The translations under genes were made by a program, and so were the position numbers. Source: Citrobacter sp. FP75 (GTDB lineage: Bacteria; Pseudomonadota; Gammaproteobacteria; Enterobacterales; Enterobacteriaceae). Taken from it: 64,000 nucleotides of DNA. The DNA lies in assembly GCF_018342065.1 (NCBI RefSeq), contig NZ_JAFDOE010000002.1, forward strand, positions 248,001 through 312,000. Direction: 5' to 3'. The notes under the pieces are model-generated. The model was not told the origin of the DNA, ran no database searches, and saw nothing but the letters and a program-made list of their open reading frames with translations. Positions 10,109 to 20,360 of this stretch are shown here, in pieces (the first letter of the stretch is position 1; every line of letters starts with the position of its first letter).

Positions 10109-11410
10109 ATGGCCCAGGAAATCGAATTAAAATTTATCGTCAACAATGATGCTGTTGATGCATTACGCGAACGTCTGAATACGCTGGGGGGAGAGCATCA
10201 TGCGCCCAGCCAGTTGCAGAATATTTACTACGAAACGCCGGATGGATGGTTGCGTAGCCATGATATGGGACTGCGTATTCGCGGCGAGAACGGTCATTAT
10301 GAAATGACCCTGAAAATTGCCGGACGGGTGACGGGGGGTTTGCATCAACGGCCGGAATATAACGTTGCGCTAAGCGCGCCTGAGCTGGATCTGACGCTGC
10401 TTCCAGCCGACGTCTGGCCGAATGGTGAGCTGCCAGCCGATCTCGCCTCTCAGGTACAACCGCTGTTCAGCACCCATTTTTACCGTGAGAAATGGCACCT
10501 TGATGTCGACGGTAGCAGGATTGAAATGGCCCTCGATCTGGGGGAAGTGAAAGCGGGCGAGTTTGCTGAACCCATCTGTGAACTTGAACTCGAATTGCTA
10601 AGTGGCGATACCCGTGCGGTACTGAAGCTGGCAAACCAGTTGGTTTCGCAAACCGGCTTACGCCAGGGCAGCCTGAGTAAGGCGGCGCGTGGTTATCATC
10701 TGGCGCGAGGAAATGCTCCGCGAGAACTGAAGCCGACGAGCATTCTGCAAGTCCCGGCCAAGGCCAGCATTGAGCAGGGGCTGGAAGCCGCGCTGGAGCT
10801 GGCATTGGCGCAATGGCAGTATCATGAGGAGTTATGGGTTCGCGGCGTAAAAGGCGCAAAAGCCGAAGTACTGGCGGCGATGGGGCTGGTGCGTCACATC
10901 CTGATGCTGTTTGGCGGGAATGTTCCGCGTAAAGCGAGCGCTCACTTACGTGATTTGCTGGTCCAGTCGGAAGCCACCATTGCTTCTGAAGTTTCTGCGG
11001 TGTCTGCGGTTTACAACCCGCAAACGGCGATGGCAAAACTGGCGCTCACCGAGTGGCTGGTGAGCAAAGGGTGGCAACCGTTCCTCGATGCGAAAGCGCA
11101 GACCAAGATTGCCGATTCATTCAAGCGTTTCTCTGATACCCATCTTTCTCGACATGCCGCTGAATTGAAATCGGTTTTTTCTCAGCCATTGGGCGATCAG
11201 TATGCCGATCAGATCCCACGCCTGACGCGTAATATTGACAGCATTCTGATGCTGGCGGGCTACTACGACAAAAATGTGGCAGCGGAATGGATTGCTAACT
11301 GGCAGGGCTTACGTCATGCCATCATGACTCGCCAACATATTGAAATTGAACACTATCGTAACGAAGCGATCTCTGAGGAGCCATTCTGGCTGCACAGCGG
11401 TAAGCGATAA
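10109..11410 (+). CDS. ygiF: Inorganic triphosphatase YgiF (CYTH-CHAD protein)
   Basis: The 433-residue protein begins MAQEIELKFIVNN, with the EIELK tunnel motif of the CYTH domain (about residues 1-200) and further acidic and basic tunnel residues such as RIRGENGHYEMTLK. A CHAD helical domain (about 220-420, LWVRGVKGAKAEVL) follows. YgiF hydrolyses inorganic tripolyphosphate in E. coli; CHAD domains are linked to polyphosphate binding. It is followed by glnE after 53 bp and the two are probably co-transcribed, as in E. coli. The start has a weak ribosome-binding site. Confidence 0.95.
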   Translation: MAQEIELKFIVNNDAVDALRERLNTLGGEHHAPSQLQNIYYETPDGWLRSHDMGLRIRGENGHYEMTLKIAGRVTGGLHQRPEYNVALSAPELDLTLLPADVWPNGELPADLASQVQPLFSTHFYREKWHLDVDGSRIEMALDLGEVKAGEFAEPICELELELLSGDTRAVLKLANQLVSQTGLRQGSLSKAARGYHLARGNAPRELKPTSILQVPAKASIEQGLEAALELALAQWQYHEELWVRGVKGAKAEVLAAMGLVRHILMLFGGNVPRKASAHLRDLLVQSEATIASEVSAVSAVYNPQTAMAKLALTEWLVSKGWQPFLDAKAQTKIADSFKRFSDTHLSRHAAELKSVFSQPLGDQYADQIPRLTRNIDSILMLAGYYDKNVAAEWIANWQGLRHAIMTRQHIEIEHYRNEAISEEPFWLHSGKR

Positions 11411-11463
11411 TCAGGCCCACGAGGCTGAACCCTTGATCGCAATTTGCAAAGGATAACCCGTAA

Positions 11464-14304
11464 ATGCAGCAGCTCTCTTCATCGTTACAGCAGTACTGGC
11501 CGACCGTTGTTGAGCGGCTGCCAGCAGCAATACCTGAAGCGTCGCTTAGCATGCAGGCGAAGTCAGTGCTCACATTCAGTGATTTTGTTCGCGACAGCCT
11601 GATTGCCCACCCCGAGTGGCTGGCAGAGCTGGAAAGCGCACCGCCGCTGGCGGATGAATGGCAGCATTACGGCGGCTGGCTGCAGCAAGCATTGGCTGAC
11701 GTCTATGATGAACCGGCGCTGATGCGTGAACTGCGCGTTTTTCGCCGCCGCATTATGGTGCGCATTGCCTGGGCGCAGACGCTGTCGCTGGTAACAGAAG
11801 AGAGTATTTTGCAGCAGTTAAGCCATCTGGCCGAAACGCTGATTATTGCCGCGCGAGACTGGTTGTATGACGCCTGCTGTCGTGAGTGGGGAACCCCGTG
11901 CAGTTTTGACGGTACCCCGCAGCCGCTGCTGATTTTGGGGATGGGAAAACTGGGCGGCGGCGAGCTGAATTTTTCCTCTGATATTGACCTGATCTTCGCC
12001 TGGCCGGAACATGGCTCAACGCAGGGCGGACGGCGTGAGCTGGATAACGCGCAGTTCTTTACCCGAATGGGCCAGCGGCTGATCAAAGTGTTAGACCAAC
12101 CGACAATGGATGGGTTTGTCTATCGGGTGGATATGCGCTTACGTCCGTTTGGTGACAGCGGCCCGCTGGTGCTGAGCTTCTCCGCACTGGAGGATTATTA
12201 CCAGGAACAAGGGCGCGACTGGGAACGCTACGCGATGGTTAAGGCGCGTATTATGGGCGACGTTGACGGCACCTACGTCAGCGAACTGCGCGCCATGCTG
12301 CGGCCTTTTGTCTTTCGTCGCTATATCGATTTCAGCGTGATCCAGTCGCTGCGTAATATGAAAGGGATGATTGCCCGTGAAGTGCGCCGCCGCGGCCTGA
12401 AAGATAACATTAAGCTGGGGGCAGGCGGCATTCGTGAAATCGAATTTATCGTCCAGGTCTTCCAGCTTATTCGCGGCGGGCGCGAGCCGTCGCTGCAATC
12501 TCGTTCGCTGCTGCCTACGCTTAGCGCCATCAATGCACTGCATTTGTTGTCTGATACCGATGCGGATCACCTGCGTGCGGCTTACCTCTTTTTACGTCGT
12601 CTGGAAAACCTGTTGCAGAGTATTAACGATGAACAGACCCAGACGCTGCCGGGCGATGAGCTGAACCGCGCGCGGCTGGCGTGGGCCATGGGGGCGGATG
12701 ACTGGTCGCAGTTAACTGATGTGCTGGCCGTTCACATGGGTAACGTGCGTCGGGTGTTCAACGAGTTAATCGGCGATGATGAAACCGATACCCAGGAAGA
12801 GTCGCTGTCGGAACAGTGGCGCGAACTGTGGCAGGATGCCTTGCAGGAAGATGACACTACCCCGGTGCTGACGCATCTGGCGGATGACGATCGACGCCGC
12901 GTGCTGGCCCTGATCGCAGATTTTCGCAAAGAGCTGGATAAGCGCACCATCGGTCCGCGTGGACGCCAGGTGCTGGATCATTTGATGCCGCATTTGCTGA
13001 GCGATGTCTGCTCCCGTGATGATGCCTCAGTGCCGCTGTCGCGTATTACCCCGCTGCTGGTGGGTATTGTCACCCGCACGACCTATCTGGAATTGCTGAG
13101 CGAATTTCCCGGGGCGCTGAAGCACCTGATTTCACTGTGCGCTGCCTCGCCGATGGTCGCCAGCCAGCTGGCGCGTTATCCGCTGTTGCTCGACGAGCTG
13201 CTGGATCCAAACACCTTGTATCAGCCCACCGCGACGGACGCCTACCGCGATGAGCTACGCCAGTATTTGCTGCGCGTACCGGAAGATGACGAAGAGCAGC
13301 AACTGGAAGCGCTGCGTCAATTTAAGCAGACGCAACTGCTGCGTATTGCGGCGGCCGATATCGCCGGGACGTTGCCGGTTATGAAGGTGAGCGACCATTT
13401 AACCTGGCTGGCTGAAGCCATTATTGATGCTGTAGTCCAGCAGGCGTGGACGCAAATGGTCGCCCGCTACGGGCAACCGACGCATCTTGGCGATCGCGAA
13501 GGCCGCGGTTTTGCCGTCGTCGGTTACGGCAAGCTGGGCGGTTGGGAGCTGGGTTACAGCTCCGATCTCGATTTGATCTTCCTGCACGATTGCCCGATGG
13601 ACGTGATGACCGATGGCGAGCGTGAAATTGACGGGCGGCAGTTCTATTTGCGCCTCTCCCAGCGCATCATGCATCTGTTCAGTACCCGTACGTCTTCCGG
13701 CATTTTGTATGAGGTGGATGCGCGACTGCGTCCGTCCGGTGCCGCAGGCATGCTGGTGACATCAACCGAAGCCTTCGCCGATTACCAGCGCAACGAAGCC
13801 TGGACATGGGAGCATCAGGCGCTGGTGCGTGCTCGCGTAGTGTACGGCGACCCGCAGCTGACCTCTCAGTTTGACGCAGTGCGTCGCGATATCATGACTC
13901 TCGCCCGTGACGCAAAAACGTTGCAGACCGATGTGCGCGAAATGCGTGAGAAAATGCGTTCCCATTTAGGTAATAAGCATCGCGATCGCTTTGATATCAA
14001 AGCGGATGAAGGCGGTATCACCGACATTGAGTTTATTACTCAATATCTGGTACTGCGCTATGCCCATGAAAAACCGAAGCTGACGCGTTGGTCGGATAAC
14101 GTGCGCATTCTGGAATTACTGGCGCAAAACGACATTATGGATGAGCAGGAAGCGCTGGCGCTGACTCGCGCCTATACCACGCTGCGTGATGAACTCCATC
14201 ACCTTGCGTTGCAGGAGCTTCCGGGCCATGTGGCGCCGGAGTGCTTCAGCGCTGAGCGTACGCTGGTGCGTGACAGCTGGCAGAAGTGGCTGGTTGCCGA
14301 GTGA
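11464..14304 (+). CDS. glnE: Bifunctional glutamine synthetase adenylyltransferase/adenylyl-removing enzyme
   Basis: The 946-residue protein has two nucleotidyltransferase domains, each with the [14 protein letters not shown] type motif: [17 protein letters not shown] near residue 162 and [18 protein letters not shown] near 688. The N-terminal half removes AMP from glutamine synthetase and the C-terminal half adds it, under control of PII proteins and glutamine. The length equals the E. coli protein. The start is preceded by AAGGA. hldE follows after 59 bp. Confidence 0.97.
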   Translation: MQQLSSSLQQYWPTVVERLPAAIPEASLSMQAKSVLTFSDFVRDSLIAHPEWLAELESAPPLADEWQHYGGWLQQALADVYDEPALMRELRVFRRRIMVRIAWAQTLSLVTEESILQQLSHLAETLIIAARDWLYDACCREWGTPCSFDGTPQPLLILGMGKLGGGELNFSSDIDLIFAWPEHGSTQGGRRELDNAQFFTRMGQRLIKVLDQPTMDGFVYRVDMRLRPFGDSGPLVLSFSALEDYYQEQGRDWERYAMVKARIMGDVDGTYVSELRAMLRPFVFRRYIDFSVIQSLRNMKGMIAREVRRRGLKDNIKLGAGGIREIEFIVQVFQLIRGGREPSLQSRSLLPTLSAINALHLLSDTDADHLRAAYLFLRRLENLLQSINDEQTQTLPGDELNRARLAWAMGADDWSQLTDVLAVHMGNVRRVFNELIGDDETDTQEESLSEQWRELWQDALQEDDTTPVLTHLADDDRRRVLALIADFRKELDKRTIGPRGRQVLDHLMPHLLSDVCSRDDASVPLSRITPLLVGIVTRTTYLELLSEFPGALKHLISLCAASPMVASQLARYPLLLDELLDPNTLYQPTATDAYRDELRQYLLRVPEDDEEQQLEALRQFKQTQLLRIAAADIAGTLPVMKVSDHLTWLAEAIIDAVVQQAWTQMVARYGQPTHLGDREGRGFAVVGYGKLGGWELGYSSDLDLIFLHDCPMDVMTDGEREIDGRQFYLRLSQRIMHLFSTRTSSGILYEVDARLRPSGAAGMLVTSTEAFADYQRNEAWTWEHQALVRARVVYGDPQLTSQFDAVRRDIMTLARDAKTLQTDVREMREKMRSHLGNKHRDRFDIKADEGGITDIEFITQYLVLRYAHEKPKLTRWSDNVRILELLAQNDIMDEQEALALTRAYTTLRDELHHLALQELPGHVAPECFSAERTLVRDSWQKWLVAE

Positions 14305-14363
14305 AGTGTGCTATGATCGCGCGCAAATTTTAAGACCCTCAGAGAATCTCTCAGGAGACAGGA

Positions 14364-15797
14364 ATGAAAGTAACGCTGCCAGAGTTTGAACGTGCAGGAG
14401 TCATGGTTGTCGGTGATGTGATGCTGGATCGCTACTGGTATGGACCTACCAGCCGTATTTCACCAGAAGCCCCGGTCCCGGTAGTTAAAGTGGATACCAT
14501 TGAAGAACGTCCCGGCGGCGCGGCAAACGTGGCGATGAACATTGCCTCTCTGGGAGCAAATTCCCGTCTGGTGGGTCTGACCGGCATTGACGATGCGGCA
14601 CGTGCGCTGAGTAAAACGCTGGCGGACGTGAACGTGAAATGTGACTTCGTTTCGGTGCCGACGCATCCGACGATCACCAAACTGCGTGTGCTTTCTCGCA
14701 ACCAGCAGCTGATCCGCCTCGACTTCGAAGAAGGCTTTGAAGGTGTGGATCCGCAGCCATTGCACGATCGTATTAATCAGGCGCTGGGCTCTATCGGTGC
14801 CTTGGTGCTTTCTGATTATGCCAAAGGCGCGCTGGCCAGCGTGCAGCAGATGATTGCCCTGGCGCGTAAAGCAGGGGTTCCGGTGCTTATCGATCCGAAA
14901 GGCACTGATTTTGAACGCTATCGTGGTGCAACGCTGCTGACGCCAAATCTGTCCGAGTTTGAAGCGGTCGCCGGTAAGTGTAAAAGTGAAGAAGAACTGG
15001 TTGAGCGCGGCATGAAGGTGATTGCTGATTTTGACCTTTCTGCACTGCTGATCACCCGTTCCGAGCAGGGGATGACGCTATTGCAGCCGGGTAAAGCACC
15101 GCTGCATATGCCGACGCAGGCGCAGGAAGTCTATGACGTGACCGGTGCAGGCGATACGGTTATCGGCGTGCTTGCGGCGACGCTTGCGGCGGGTAACTCG
15201 CTGGAAGAGGCGTGCTATTTTGCTAACGCCGCGGCGGGCGTGGTCGTCGGTAAGTTGGGGACGTCCACCGTTTCGCCTATTGAGCTGGAAAACGCTGTGC
15301 GCGGTCGCGCGGATACCGGCTTTGGCGTGATGACAGAAGCAGAGCTGAAACAGGCCGTTGCCAGCGCCCGCAAGCGCGGTGAGAAAGTGGTGATGACCAA
15401 CGGTGTTTTTGACATCCTGCATGCGGGCCACGTCTCCTATCTGGCAAATGCGCGTAAGCTGGGCGATCGCCTGATTGTGGCCGTTAACAGCGACGCATCG
15501 ACCAAACGCCTGAAAGGCGAAACGCGCCCGGTCAACCCGCTTGAGCAACGCATGATTGTGCTGGGCGCGCTGGAGTCCGTCGACTGGGTCGTTTCTTTTG
15601 AAGAAGATACCCCGCAGCGACTGATTGCGGGCGTCCTGCCGGATCTGCTGGTAAAAGGTGGTGACTATAAGCCGGAGCAGATTGCGGGCAGCGAAGAGGT
15701 GTGGGCTAATGGCGGTGAAGTGCTGGTGCTGAACTTCGAAGACGGCTGCTCAACGACCAATATCATCAAAAAGATCCAGAAAGACAGCGATAAATAA
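14364..15797 (+). CDS. hldE: Bifunctional heptose 7-phosphate kinase/heptose 1-phosphate adenylyltransferase
   Basis: The 477-residue fusion has an N-terminal ribokinase-like domain (about 1-318, with the [14 protein letters not shown] anion-hole motif near 258) and a C-terminal cytidylyltransferase-like domain with [16 protein letters not shown] near residue 345. It catalyses two steps of ADP-L-glycero-D-manno-heptose synthesis for the LPS inner core. AGGAG precedes the start. It is the last gene of the ygiF-glnE-hldE run. Confidence 0.97.
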   Translation: MKVTLPEFERAGVMVVGDVMLDRYWYGPTSRISPEAPVPVVKVDTIEERPGGAANVAMNIASLGANSRLVGLTGIDDAARALSKTLADVNVKCDFVSVPTHPTITKLRVLSRNQQLIRLDFEEGFEGVDPQPLHDRINQALGSIGALVLSDYAKGALASVQQMIALARKAGVPVLIDPKGTDFERYRGATLLTPNLSEFEAVAGKCKSEEELVERGMKVIADFDLSALLITRSEQGMTLLQPGKAPLHMPTQAQEVYDVTGAGDTVIGVLAATLAAGNSLEEACYFANAAAGVVVGKLGTSTVSPIELENAVRGRADTGFGVMTEAELKQAVASARKRGEKVVMTNGVFDILHAGHVSYLANARKLGDRLIVAVNSDASTKRLKGETRPVNPLEQRMIVLGALESVDWVVSFEEDTPQRLIAGVLPDLLVKGGDYKPEQIAGSEEVWANGGEVLVLNFEDGCSTTNIIKKIQKDSDK

Positions 15798-15806
15798 CAA
15801 ATGCTG

Positions 15807-15842
15807 GAAACGCGTCGAAATTTTCATTTTGGTGCGTTTCCC
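15807..15842 (+). terminator. Hairpin downstream of hldE
   Basis: GGAAACGC at 15807-15814 pairs with GCGTTTCC at 15835-15842, starting 9 bp after the hldE stop. There is no immediate U tract, although a T6 run lies 17 bp further on. It may be a weak or Rho-assisted terminator, or a 3' stabilising stem, separating hldE from the sib promoter. Confidence 0.4.
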
Positions 15843-15846
15843 GCTG

Positions 15847-15875
15847 TTGACGCTGCTGTTTTTTCGACCTAAAGT
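15847..15875 (+). promoter_or_regulatory. Sigma70 promoter for the Sib antitoxin RNA
   Basis: A -35 TTGACG at 15847-15852 and a -10 TAAAGT at 15870-15875 are separated by exactly 17 bp. The predicted start of transcription is near 15881-15883, which matches the 5' end expected for a Sib RNA. Confidence 0.6.
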
Positions 15876-15880
15876 ACAGG

Positions 15881-16056
15881 AATAAGGGTGAGAGGGGATT
15901 TCTCCCCCCTCTGATTGACTGTTAGTAAGTGGCGAAACTTATCAGTAACAGCACAACCAGTATGATGACTTGCTGCATCATAACCCTTTCCTTATTAAAG
16001 CCCCTTGCTGACAAGGCGATTGCTAGTGAGCGACCTGACAGGGGCAAGGGCTTTTT
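15881..16056 (+). ncRNA. sib: Sib antitoxin RNA (antisense to ibs)
   Basis: The forward strand opposite the ibs reading frame begins with GGGTGAGAGGGGATTTCTCC, a hairpin-forming 5' end like that of the E. coli Sib (QUAD) RNAs. It ends with a terminator formed by AAAGCCCCTTGC at 15997-16008 and GCAAGGGCTTT at 16044-16054, followed by a short T run. Sib RNAs pair with and silence the ibs toxin mRNA. The position, downstream of hldE, is that of sibD and sibE in E. coli K-12, but only one copy is present here. The terminator loop is long, so the RNA is larger than the usual roughly 140 nt. The ends are estimates. Confidence 0.8.
15922..15981 (-). CDS. ibs: Ibs family type I toxin, 19 residues
   Basis: The reverse strand encodes MMQQVIILVVLLLISFATY, a 19-residue hydrophobic peptide of the Ibs family, which ends in ISF-x-x-Y and starts with MM. 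AAGGA lies seven bases before the first ATG. In E. coli, overproduced Ibs peptides depolarise the inner membrane and are held in check by the antisense Sib RNA, which covers this frame completely. The sequence match and the fully overlapping antisense RNA make the call strong despite the tiny size. Confidence 0.88.
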   Translation of the reverse strand: MMQQVIILVVLLLISFATY

Positions 16057-16106
16057 CCCACCGATTTCTTATTGCTGGAGCATCCACGCAAAACGCCGCC
16101 CCAGAA

Positions 16107-16137
16107 TAAAAAATCCCCGGCTTTATGGGCCAGGGAT
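16107..16137 (-). terminator. Intrinsic terminator of yqiK
   Basis: On the reverse strand the stem ATCCCTGGC (16129-16137) pairs with GCCGGGGAT (16113-16121, imperfect) and is followed by about seven U residues (A run at 16107-16113). It lies some 20 bp past the yqiK stop. Confidence 0.75.
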
Positions 16138-16159
16138 GGGGGATTCGAGGCAGAAGTTG

Positions 16160-17839
16160 TTATTCTGCTTTTACCGTTGCTTCATTATTCACTTCTGCTA
16201 CCGCAGATGCGTTTAACGGGGTTGTGAGGGCGTGAAGCGAACCGCCGGATAAGCCAATTTCATTTAACAGCGAGTCAATCAGCGGTGCCTGGGTACGATA
16301 AGAAAGGGCGGCTGATAACGCCTGCTCCGCCAGGTTTCCACCGCTTACGTTACCTGCGGTCACTTCACCGACTGCGCCACCGCGATTCAGGCCGTCAACC
16401 TGGATGATCTTAATCCCGTCGATAGACTTCATCGGCTCCACAGATTTCTCAATCACCGCAGGCAGAGACTGCAACAGCGCCAGTTTGAACTTCAGACTGG
16501 TTTGTTCGTCGGAAAGCACGTTGATGGCATCGTTTAGCGCACGCTGGGCTTCGGCTTCCGCCAGACCTTTTTTACGTGTGGCTTCGGCCAGTTCAACAAT
16601 CGCCGCCGCCTGCAATTCTGCGGCTTCTTTTTCGGCCTTCGCCCGGACGGTCAGTTCAACCGCCTGGGTTTCTGCATCCTGTGCAGCGGCGATCAGCGCA
16701 ACCTGTTTCGCACGATCCGCTTCTGCGGTCTGGCGGGTGGTTTCTACATTCTGCTGAGCGCGAACCGCTTCAGCCAGTGCATCGTTAGCGCGCGCTTCGG
16801 CCTGAGACTGCTGTTCGGACTTGGCGGCAATGGCTATGGATTTGGTCTGATTAGCAATCTCCGTTACCTGCTGTTGTTCGATTTCTTTAATGCGAACTTC
16901 ACGCTCGGCTTCGACTTTTCTCGAACGAACGGCCTGCTCGCGTTCGATCTCCGTCTCCTGAATCTGGCGCTCGGCAAGAATACGCGTCTGTTCCGCTTCA
17001 CGGTGACGTTCGGCCTCAAAGGCGGCGATTTTCGCGTTTTGCTCGGCGGTGCGGGTTTTCACCTGCTGTTCCTGCTCAAGCGTCATAAAGGCTTCCTGCT
17101 GCTCGATTTCCAGTTTGCGCGCCAGCGCATCGCGATTCTTCTCGCGCACCGCAACTTCAACGTCCTGTTCAACTTCGTTACGTTCGCGACGACGACGTTC
17201 GGTTTCCTGCGTCAGTTTCGTCAGACCTTCGGCGTCGAAGGCGTTATTTGGATTGAAATGTACTTTTTCTGTCTGGTTAAAGTTGGTTAACGAGACGCTT
17301 TCCAGTTCCAGACCGTTTTTAGACAGGTCTTCCGCCACGGTATTCTGGACACCCTGAACGAAGTTTTCTCGGGTATCCTGCAGTTCATGCATGGTCATTT
17401 GTGATGCGGTGGCGCGCAGGGCATCGACAAATTTATCTTCGATCAGTACACGTAAATCTTCCGGTGACAGTGTGCGTTGCCCCAGCGTCTGGGCGGCAGT
17501 GGCAATACCTTCAAAGGAGGGTTTTACTCTGACAAAGAATGCGACGACGACGTCAACACGCATACGGTCTTTGGTGATCAGACTGTCAACGGTGGAACGG
17601 CTGACCTCGAGCTTGAGGGTATTCATGTTGATAGGAATGATTTCGTGGAAGATAGGCATAACAATCGCGCCGCCGCTCATCACCACTTTCTGCCCACCAA
17701 GTCCGGTTCGCACGAATGCCTGTTCTGCAGACGCGCGGCGATAAAGGCGAGCAAAGATAATGCCGATTATTAATAAGACGACCACCGCCACAATGGCGGT
17801 AAACATCCATGAAGGTAACATGCCAAAAACATCATCCAT
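16160..17839 (-). CDS. yqiK: Flotillin-like inner membrane protein YqiK
   Basis: The 559-residue protein has an N-terminal membrane helix (about residues 9-30, FTAIVAVVVLLIIGIIFARL), an SPFH/band 7 domain (about 40-200), and a long charged coiled coil rich in Glu, Arg and Ala (about 215-430), the architecture of bacterial flotillins. Flotillins scaffold membrane microdomains. It follows yqiJ, an NfeD-like OB-fold membrane protein, with a 29-bp gap; this NfeD-flotillin pairing is widespread. The precise function is unknown. Confidence 0.94.
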   Translation of the reverse strand: MDDVFGMLPSWMFTAIVAVVVLLIIGIIFARLYRRASAEQAFVRTGLGGQKVVMSGGAIVMPIFHEIIPINMNTLKLEVSRSTVDSLITKDRMRVDVVVAFFVRVKPSFEGIATAAQTLGQRTLSPEDLRVLIEDKFVDALRATASQMTMHELQDTRENFVQGVQNTVAEDLSKNGLELESVSLTNFNQTEKVHFNPNNAFDAEGLTKLTQETERRRRERNEVEQDVEVAVREKNRDALARKLEIEQQEAFMTLEQEQQVKTRTAEQNAKIAAFEAERHREAEQTRILAERQIQETEIEREQAVRSRKVEAEREVRIKEIEQQQVTEIANQTKSIAIAAKSEQQSQAEARANDALAEAVRAQQNVETTRQTAEADRAKQVALIAAAQDAETQAVELTVRAKAEKEAAELQAAAIVELAEATRKKGLAEAEAQRALNDAINVLSDEQTSLKFKLALLQSLPAVIEKSVEPMKSIDGIKIIQVDGLNRGGAVGEVTAGNVSGGNLAEQALSAALSYRTQAPLIDSLLNEIGLSGGSLHALTTPLNASAVAEVNNEATVKAE

Positions 17840-17868
17840 TGTGTTATTCCCTTAAAGTAAAAATAAAA

Positions 17869-18498
17869 CTACAAAACATTCGGCCAGGGGTTTAGCTCTG
17901 CTAAATAACGCGTTGCGGAGAGTTGGCAGATAATCAGCACCTTGTCCCCTTTTTTAAATTCTTTCCCTGTTTCAGGTTCCAGCAGCAAATAGTGGGTTTG
18001 CCCGAATTTATCGGTAAATTTTCCTTCACACGGGGTTCCGGCAATCGCGGAATGTCCGGTAATAATCGCCATGCTACCGATAAACTCTTCTTCGGCGAGG
18101 GCGGTGGTTTCATCCCGCGGCAGCCACGGAGCAATAATTTTTCCGCTGTAATGCACGGCGAAGACAGCCAGAATAAAACTCACCGGCGCAAGCAGCAGGT
18201 TGCTGAGCGGAGCTTGCCACAGTGTGACCCAGCCATGCTGTACGAGGATGCCGAAGAGTCCAAAGAAACCTGCGAGTAAACACAGCACGATCAGCGCGGG
18301 AATCCGTCCGATATTCAGATAGTGCAGCGCTTGTCCAATATTGCCGGAGGTCAGGGAATCGTAGTGGTCGAGATGCGCATCCAGTGCGCCTGAAAGAAAA
18401 TGACCAAAAATAAGAGAGACAATTTCCAGTAGGCCAATAAGTAGAACAAATGAAATAGCAAACAGGTACGGGCTGTTATATTCCGCAAATAAGATCAA
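17869..18498 (-). CDS. yqiJ: NfeD-like inner membrane protein YqiJ (TTG start)
   Basis: The start is set at the TTG at 18496-18498, giving (M)[20 protein letters not shown], 209 residues as in E. coli, with an excellent AGGAGG seven bases upstream; a longer in-frame ATG start is rejected. Three hydrophobic segments fill residues 1-130 and an OB-fold-like C-terminal domain (about 140-205) follows. It is upstream of yqiK in a two-gene operon and probably assists flotillin assembly (inference). It is divergent from glgS. Confidence 0.9.
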   Translation of the reverse strand: MILFAEYNSPYLFAISFVLLIGLLEIVSLIFGHFLSGALDAHLDHYDSLTSGNIGQALHYLNIGRIPALIVLCLLAGFFGLFGILVQHGWVTLWQAPLSNLLLAPVSFILAVFAVHYSGKIIAPWLPRDETTALAEEEFIGSMAIITGHSAIAGTPCEGKFTDKFGQTHYLLLEPETGKEFKKGDKVLIICQLSATRYLAELNPWPNVL

Positions 18499-18765
18499 GT
18501 ATCGTCCTCCTGTAACCGCGTTCCCTGATAGTGTCAAAAGTGATGGTTTTACCTCTTACTTTTACATAACGTTACAATAGCATGTCCCCCCTGTTCCTTA
18601 AATCCGAAAAGAGGCTCATCCCCCTCTTAGATTTCGTAGGAAACTGTGAACCAGGGCTATAAATTTGCGCACATTATGTACAGAACAACTTCCGGTATAG
18701 GGAAATACTGAAATCAGAAAAAGCATATGGCCTTAACAGATATTCAATAACTGGAGGGTATGCTC

Positions 18766-18966
18766 ATGAACAGCAATATGTATTCACTGAACAATTTTGA
18801 TTTCCTGGCCCGTAGTTTTGCCAGGATGCAGGCTGAGGGCCACCCTGTTGATATCCAGGCCGTAACCGGCAACATGGATGAAGAGCACCGCAGTTGGTTT
18901 TGCAAACGCTATGCGCTGTATTGCCAGCAGGCAACTGAGGCGAAAAAATTAGAGCTGGAACACTAA
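18766..18966 (+). CDS. glgS: Surface composition regulator GlgS/ScoR
   Basis: The 66-residue protein [20 protein letters not shown]... matches GlgS in length and core sequence. In E. coli it is small, RpoS- and cAMP-responsive and negatively affects motility and surface adhesins; an early link to glycogen synthesis gave the name. The second in-frame ATG is chosen because GGAGGG at 18753-18758 is correctly spaced for it and abuts the first. The 267-bp divergent region with yqiJ is moderately AT-rich. Confidence 0.92.
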   Translation: MNSNMYSLNNFDFLARSFARMQAEGHPVDIQAVTGNMDEEHRSWFCKRYALYCQQATEAKKLELEH

Positions 18967-18972
18967 CAGATT

Positions 18973-18992
18973 AACGGGCCTTGCGGCCCGTT
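18973..18992. terminator. Hairpin between convergent glgS and ubiK
   Basis: AACGGGCC at 18973-18980 pairs with GGCCCGTT at 18985-18992 around a TTGC loop. A T5 run follows at 18997-19001 for forward transcripts. It serves glgS and possibly ubiK. Confidence 0.75.
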
Positions 18993-18999
18993 GTCGTTT

Positions 19000-19296
19000 T
19001 TATGCTTGCGGATCTACTGGCGGGATAGCTGGAGCAGGCTTCACTTCAGCCGGTTTCTCACGTGCTTCAAGCTCGGTCAGGCGTTGTTCAAGCAGCGCCA
19101 GCTTTTCACGGGTGCGCAGCAACACCTGGGTTTGTACATCAAACTCTTCGCGGCTTACCAGATCCAGGCGTGTCAGCTGCGATTGCAGCGTCTGGCGAAT
19201 CTTTTTCTCGACGTCTTCCCCAAACTCGCGGATCCCTTTCGGCATCGACTCGTGGACCTGACGAGCAATCTGCTCAATTTTTTTCGGGTCAATCAT
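19000..19296 (-). CDS. ubiK: Ubiquinone biosynthesis accessory factor UbiK
   Basis: The 98-residue protein [20 protein letters not shown]... is an N-terminal amphipathic region followed by a coiled coil (about 45-80) and a Pro/Ala-rich tail. UbiK (formerly YqiC) binds UbiJ and is needed for efficient aerobic ubiquinone-8 synthesis; the Salmonella protein was also shown to trimerise and promote membrane fusion. An upstream start (20 residues longer) is rejected because the family starts MIDPKK. It is divergent from the ribB leader. Confidence 0.94.
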   Translation of the reverse strand: MIDPKKIEQIARQVHESMPKGIREFGEDVEKKIRQTLQSQLTRLDLVSREEFDVQTQVLLRTREKLALLEQRLTELEAREKPAEVKPAPAIPPVDPQA

Positions 19297-19433
19297 GGTG
19301 GTTTCCCTGAATTGGTACGTGTTGCTGCCCATTGTAGTGCGATATGGCAGCGGCATAAACCAGAATTGTGTGAAGCTAAGTCAAGCAAAGGCGTTGATGA
19401 AGGTAATCAATAGCGTTATAGTTAACTCGCTTA

Positions 19434-19582
19434 TTCTCAGGGCGGGGCGAAATTCCCCACCGGCGGTAAATCAACTGACGTTGAAAGCCCGCGAGCGCTT
19501 TTCGTGAACGCGAAAAGGTCAGCAGATCCGGTGTAATTCCGGGGCCGACGGTTAGAGTCCGGATGGGAGAGAGTAACGATCC
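19434..19582 (+). ncRNA. FMN riboswitch (RFN element) of ribB
   Basis: The leader contains the conserved RFN blocks in order: TCTCAGGGCGGGGCGAAATT, CCACCGGCGGTAAAT, AGCCCGCGAGCG, CAGCAGATCCGGTGTAATTC, GGGGCCGACGGTTAGAGTCC and GGATGGGAGAGAGTAACG. It binds flavin mononucleotide and turns ribB down. It ends about 100 nt before the ribB start. In E. coli the leader also accumulates as the sRNA SroG. The match is close to identity as far as I can recall it. Confidence 0.96.
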
Positions 19583-19615
19583 AGTCGGGCATGGACCCGC
19601 TCACGTTATTTTTTT
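19574..19615 (+). terminator. Expression-platform hairpin with U tract in ribB leader
   Basis: TAACG at 19574-19578 can pair with CGTTA at 19604-19608 around an inner GGG/CCC stem (19588-19590 with 19596-19598), followed directly by a T7 run. Its left arm uses the last bases of the RFN element, so FMN binding could control its formation. Its position fits the 3' end of a SroG-like leader RNA. Confidence 0.5.
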
Positions 19616-19684
19616 GCCGCTTAGACGGTACTCCTAAGACTGCCCTGATTCTGGTAACCATAATTTTAGTGAGGTTTTTTTACC

Positions 19685-20338
19685 ATGAATCAGACGCTAC
19701 TTTCCTCTTTTGGTACGCCTTTCGAACGTGTTGAACATGCGCTGTCTGCGCTGCGTGAAGGACGCGGTGTGATGGTGCTTGACGACGAAGATCGTGAAAA
19801 CGAAGGCGATATGGTTTTCCCGGCAGAGACCATGACCGTTGAACAGATGGCACTGACCATCCGTCACGGTAGCGGTATTGTTTGCCTGTGCATCACTGAA
19901 GATCGACGTAAGCAGCTCGATCTGCCAATGATGGTGGAAAATAACACCAGTGCTTACGGTACGGGCTTTACTGTCACCATTGAAGCCGCTGAAGGCGTAA
20001 CCACCGGCGTTTCTGCTGCTGACCGTGTTACCACGGTTCGCGCGGCAGTTAAAGACGGCGCTAAACCTTCCGATCTGAACCGTCCGGGACACGTTTTCCC
20101 GCTGCGTGCTCAGGCTGGCGGCGTGTTGACCCGTGGTGGTCACACTGAAGCAACTATCGATCTGATGACGCTGGCAGGGTTTAAACCAGCCGGGGTGCTG
20201 TGTGAGCTGACCAATGACGATGGCACCATGGCGCGTGCGCCAGAGTGCATCGAATTTGCCGGTAAGCATAATATGGCTGTGGTTACTATCGAAGACCTGG
20301 TGGCTTATCGTCAGGCGCACGAGCGCAAAGCCAGTTAA
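19685..20338 (+). CDS. ribB: 3,4-dihydroxy-2-butanone 4-phosphate synthase
   Basis: The 217-residue enzyme carries the catalytic acidic loop [10 protein letters not shown] near residue 33 and [23 protein letters not shown] near residue 135. It converts ribulose 5-phosphate to formate and dihydroxybutanone phosphate for riboflavin synthesis. The length matches the monofunctional enterobacterial RibB, with no GTP cyclohydrolase domain. It is controlled by the FMN riboswitch immediately upstream. Confidence 0.97.
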   Translation: MNQTLLSSFGTPFERVEHALSALREGRGVMVLDDEDRENEGDMVFPAETMTVEQMALTIRHGSGIVCLCITEDRRKQLDLPMMVENNTSAYGTGFTVTIEAAEGVTTGVSAADRVTTVRAAVKDGAKPSDLNRPGHVFPLRAQAGGVLTRGGHTEATIDLMTLAGFKPAGVLCELTNDDGTMARAPECIEFAGKHNMAVVTIEDLVAYRQAHERKAS

Positions 20339-20360
20339 TCGCACAGCGACTTGATGAAGA

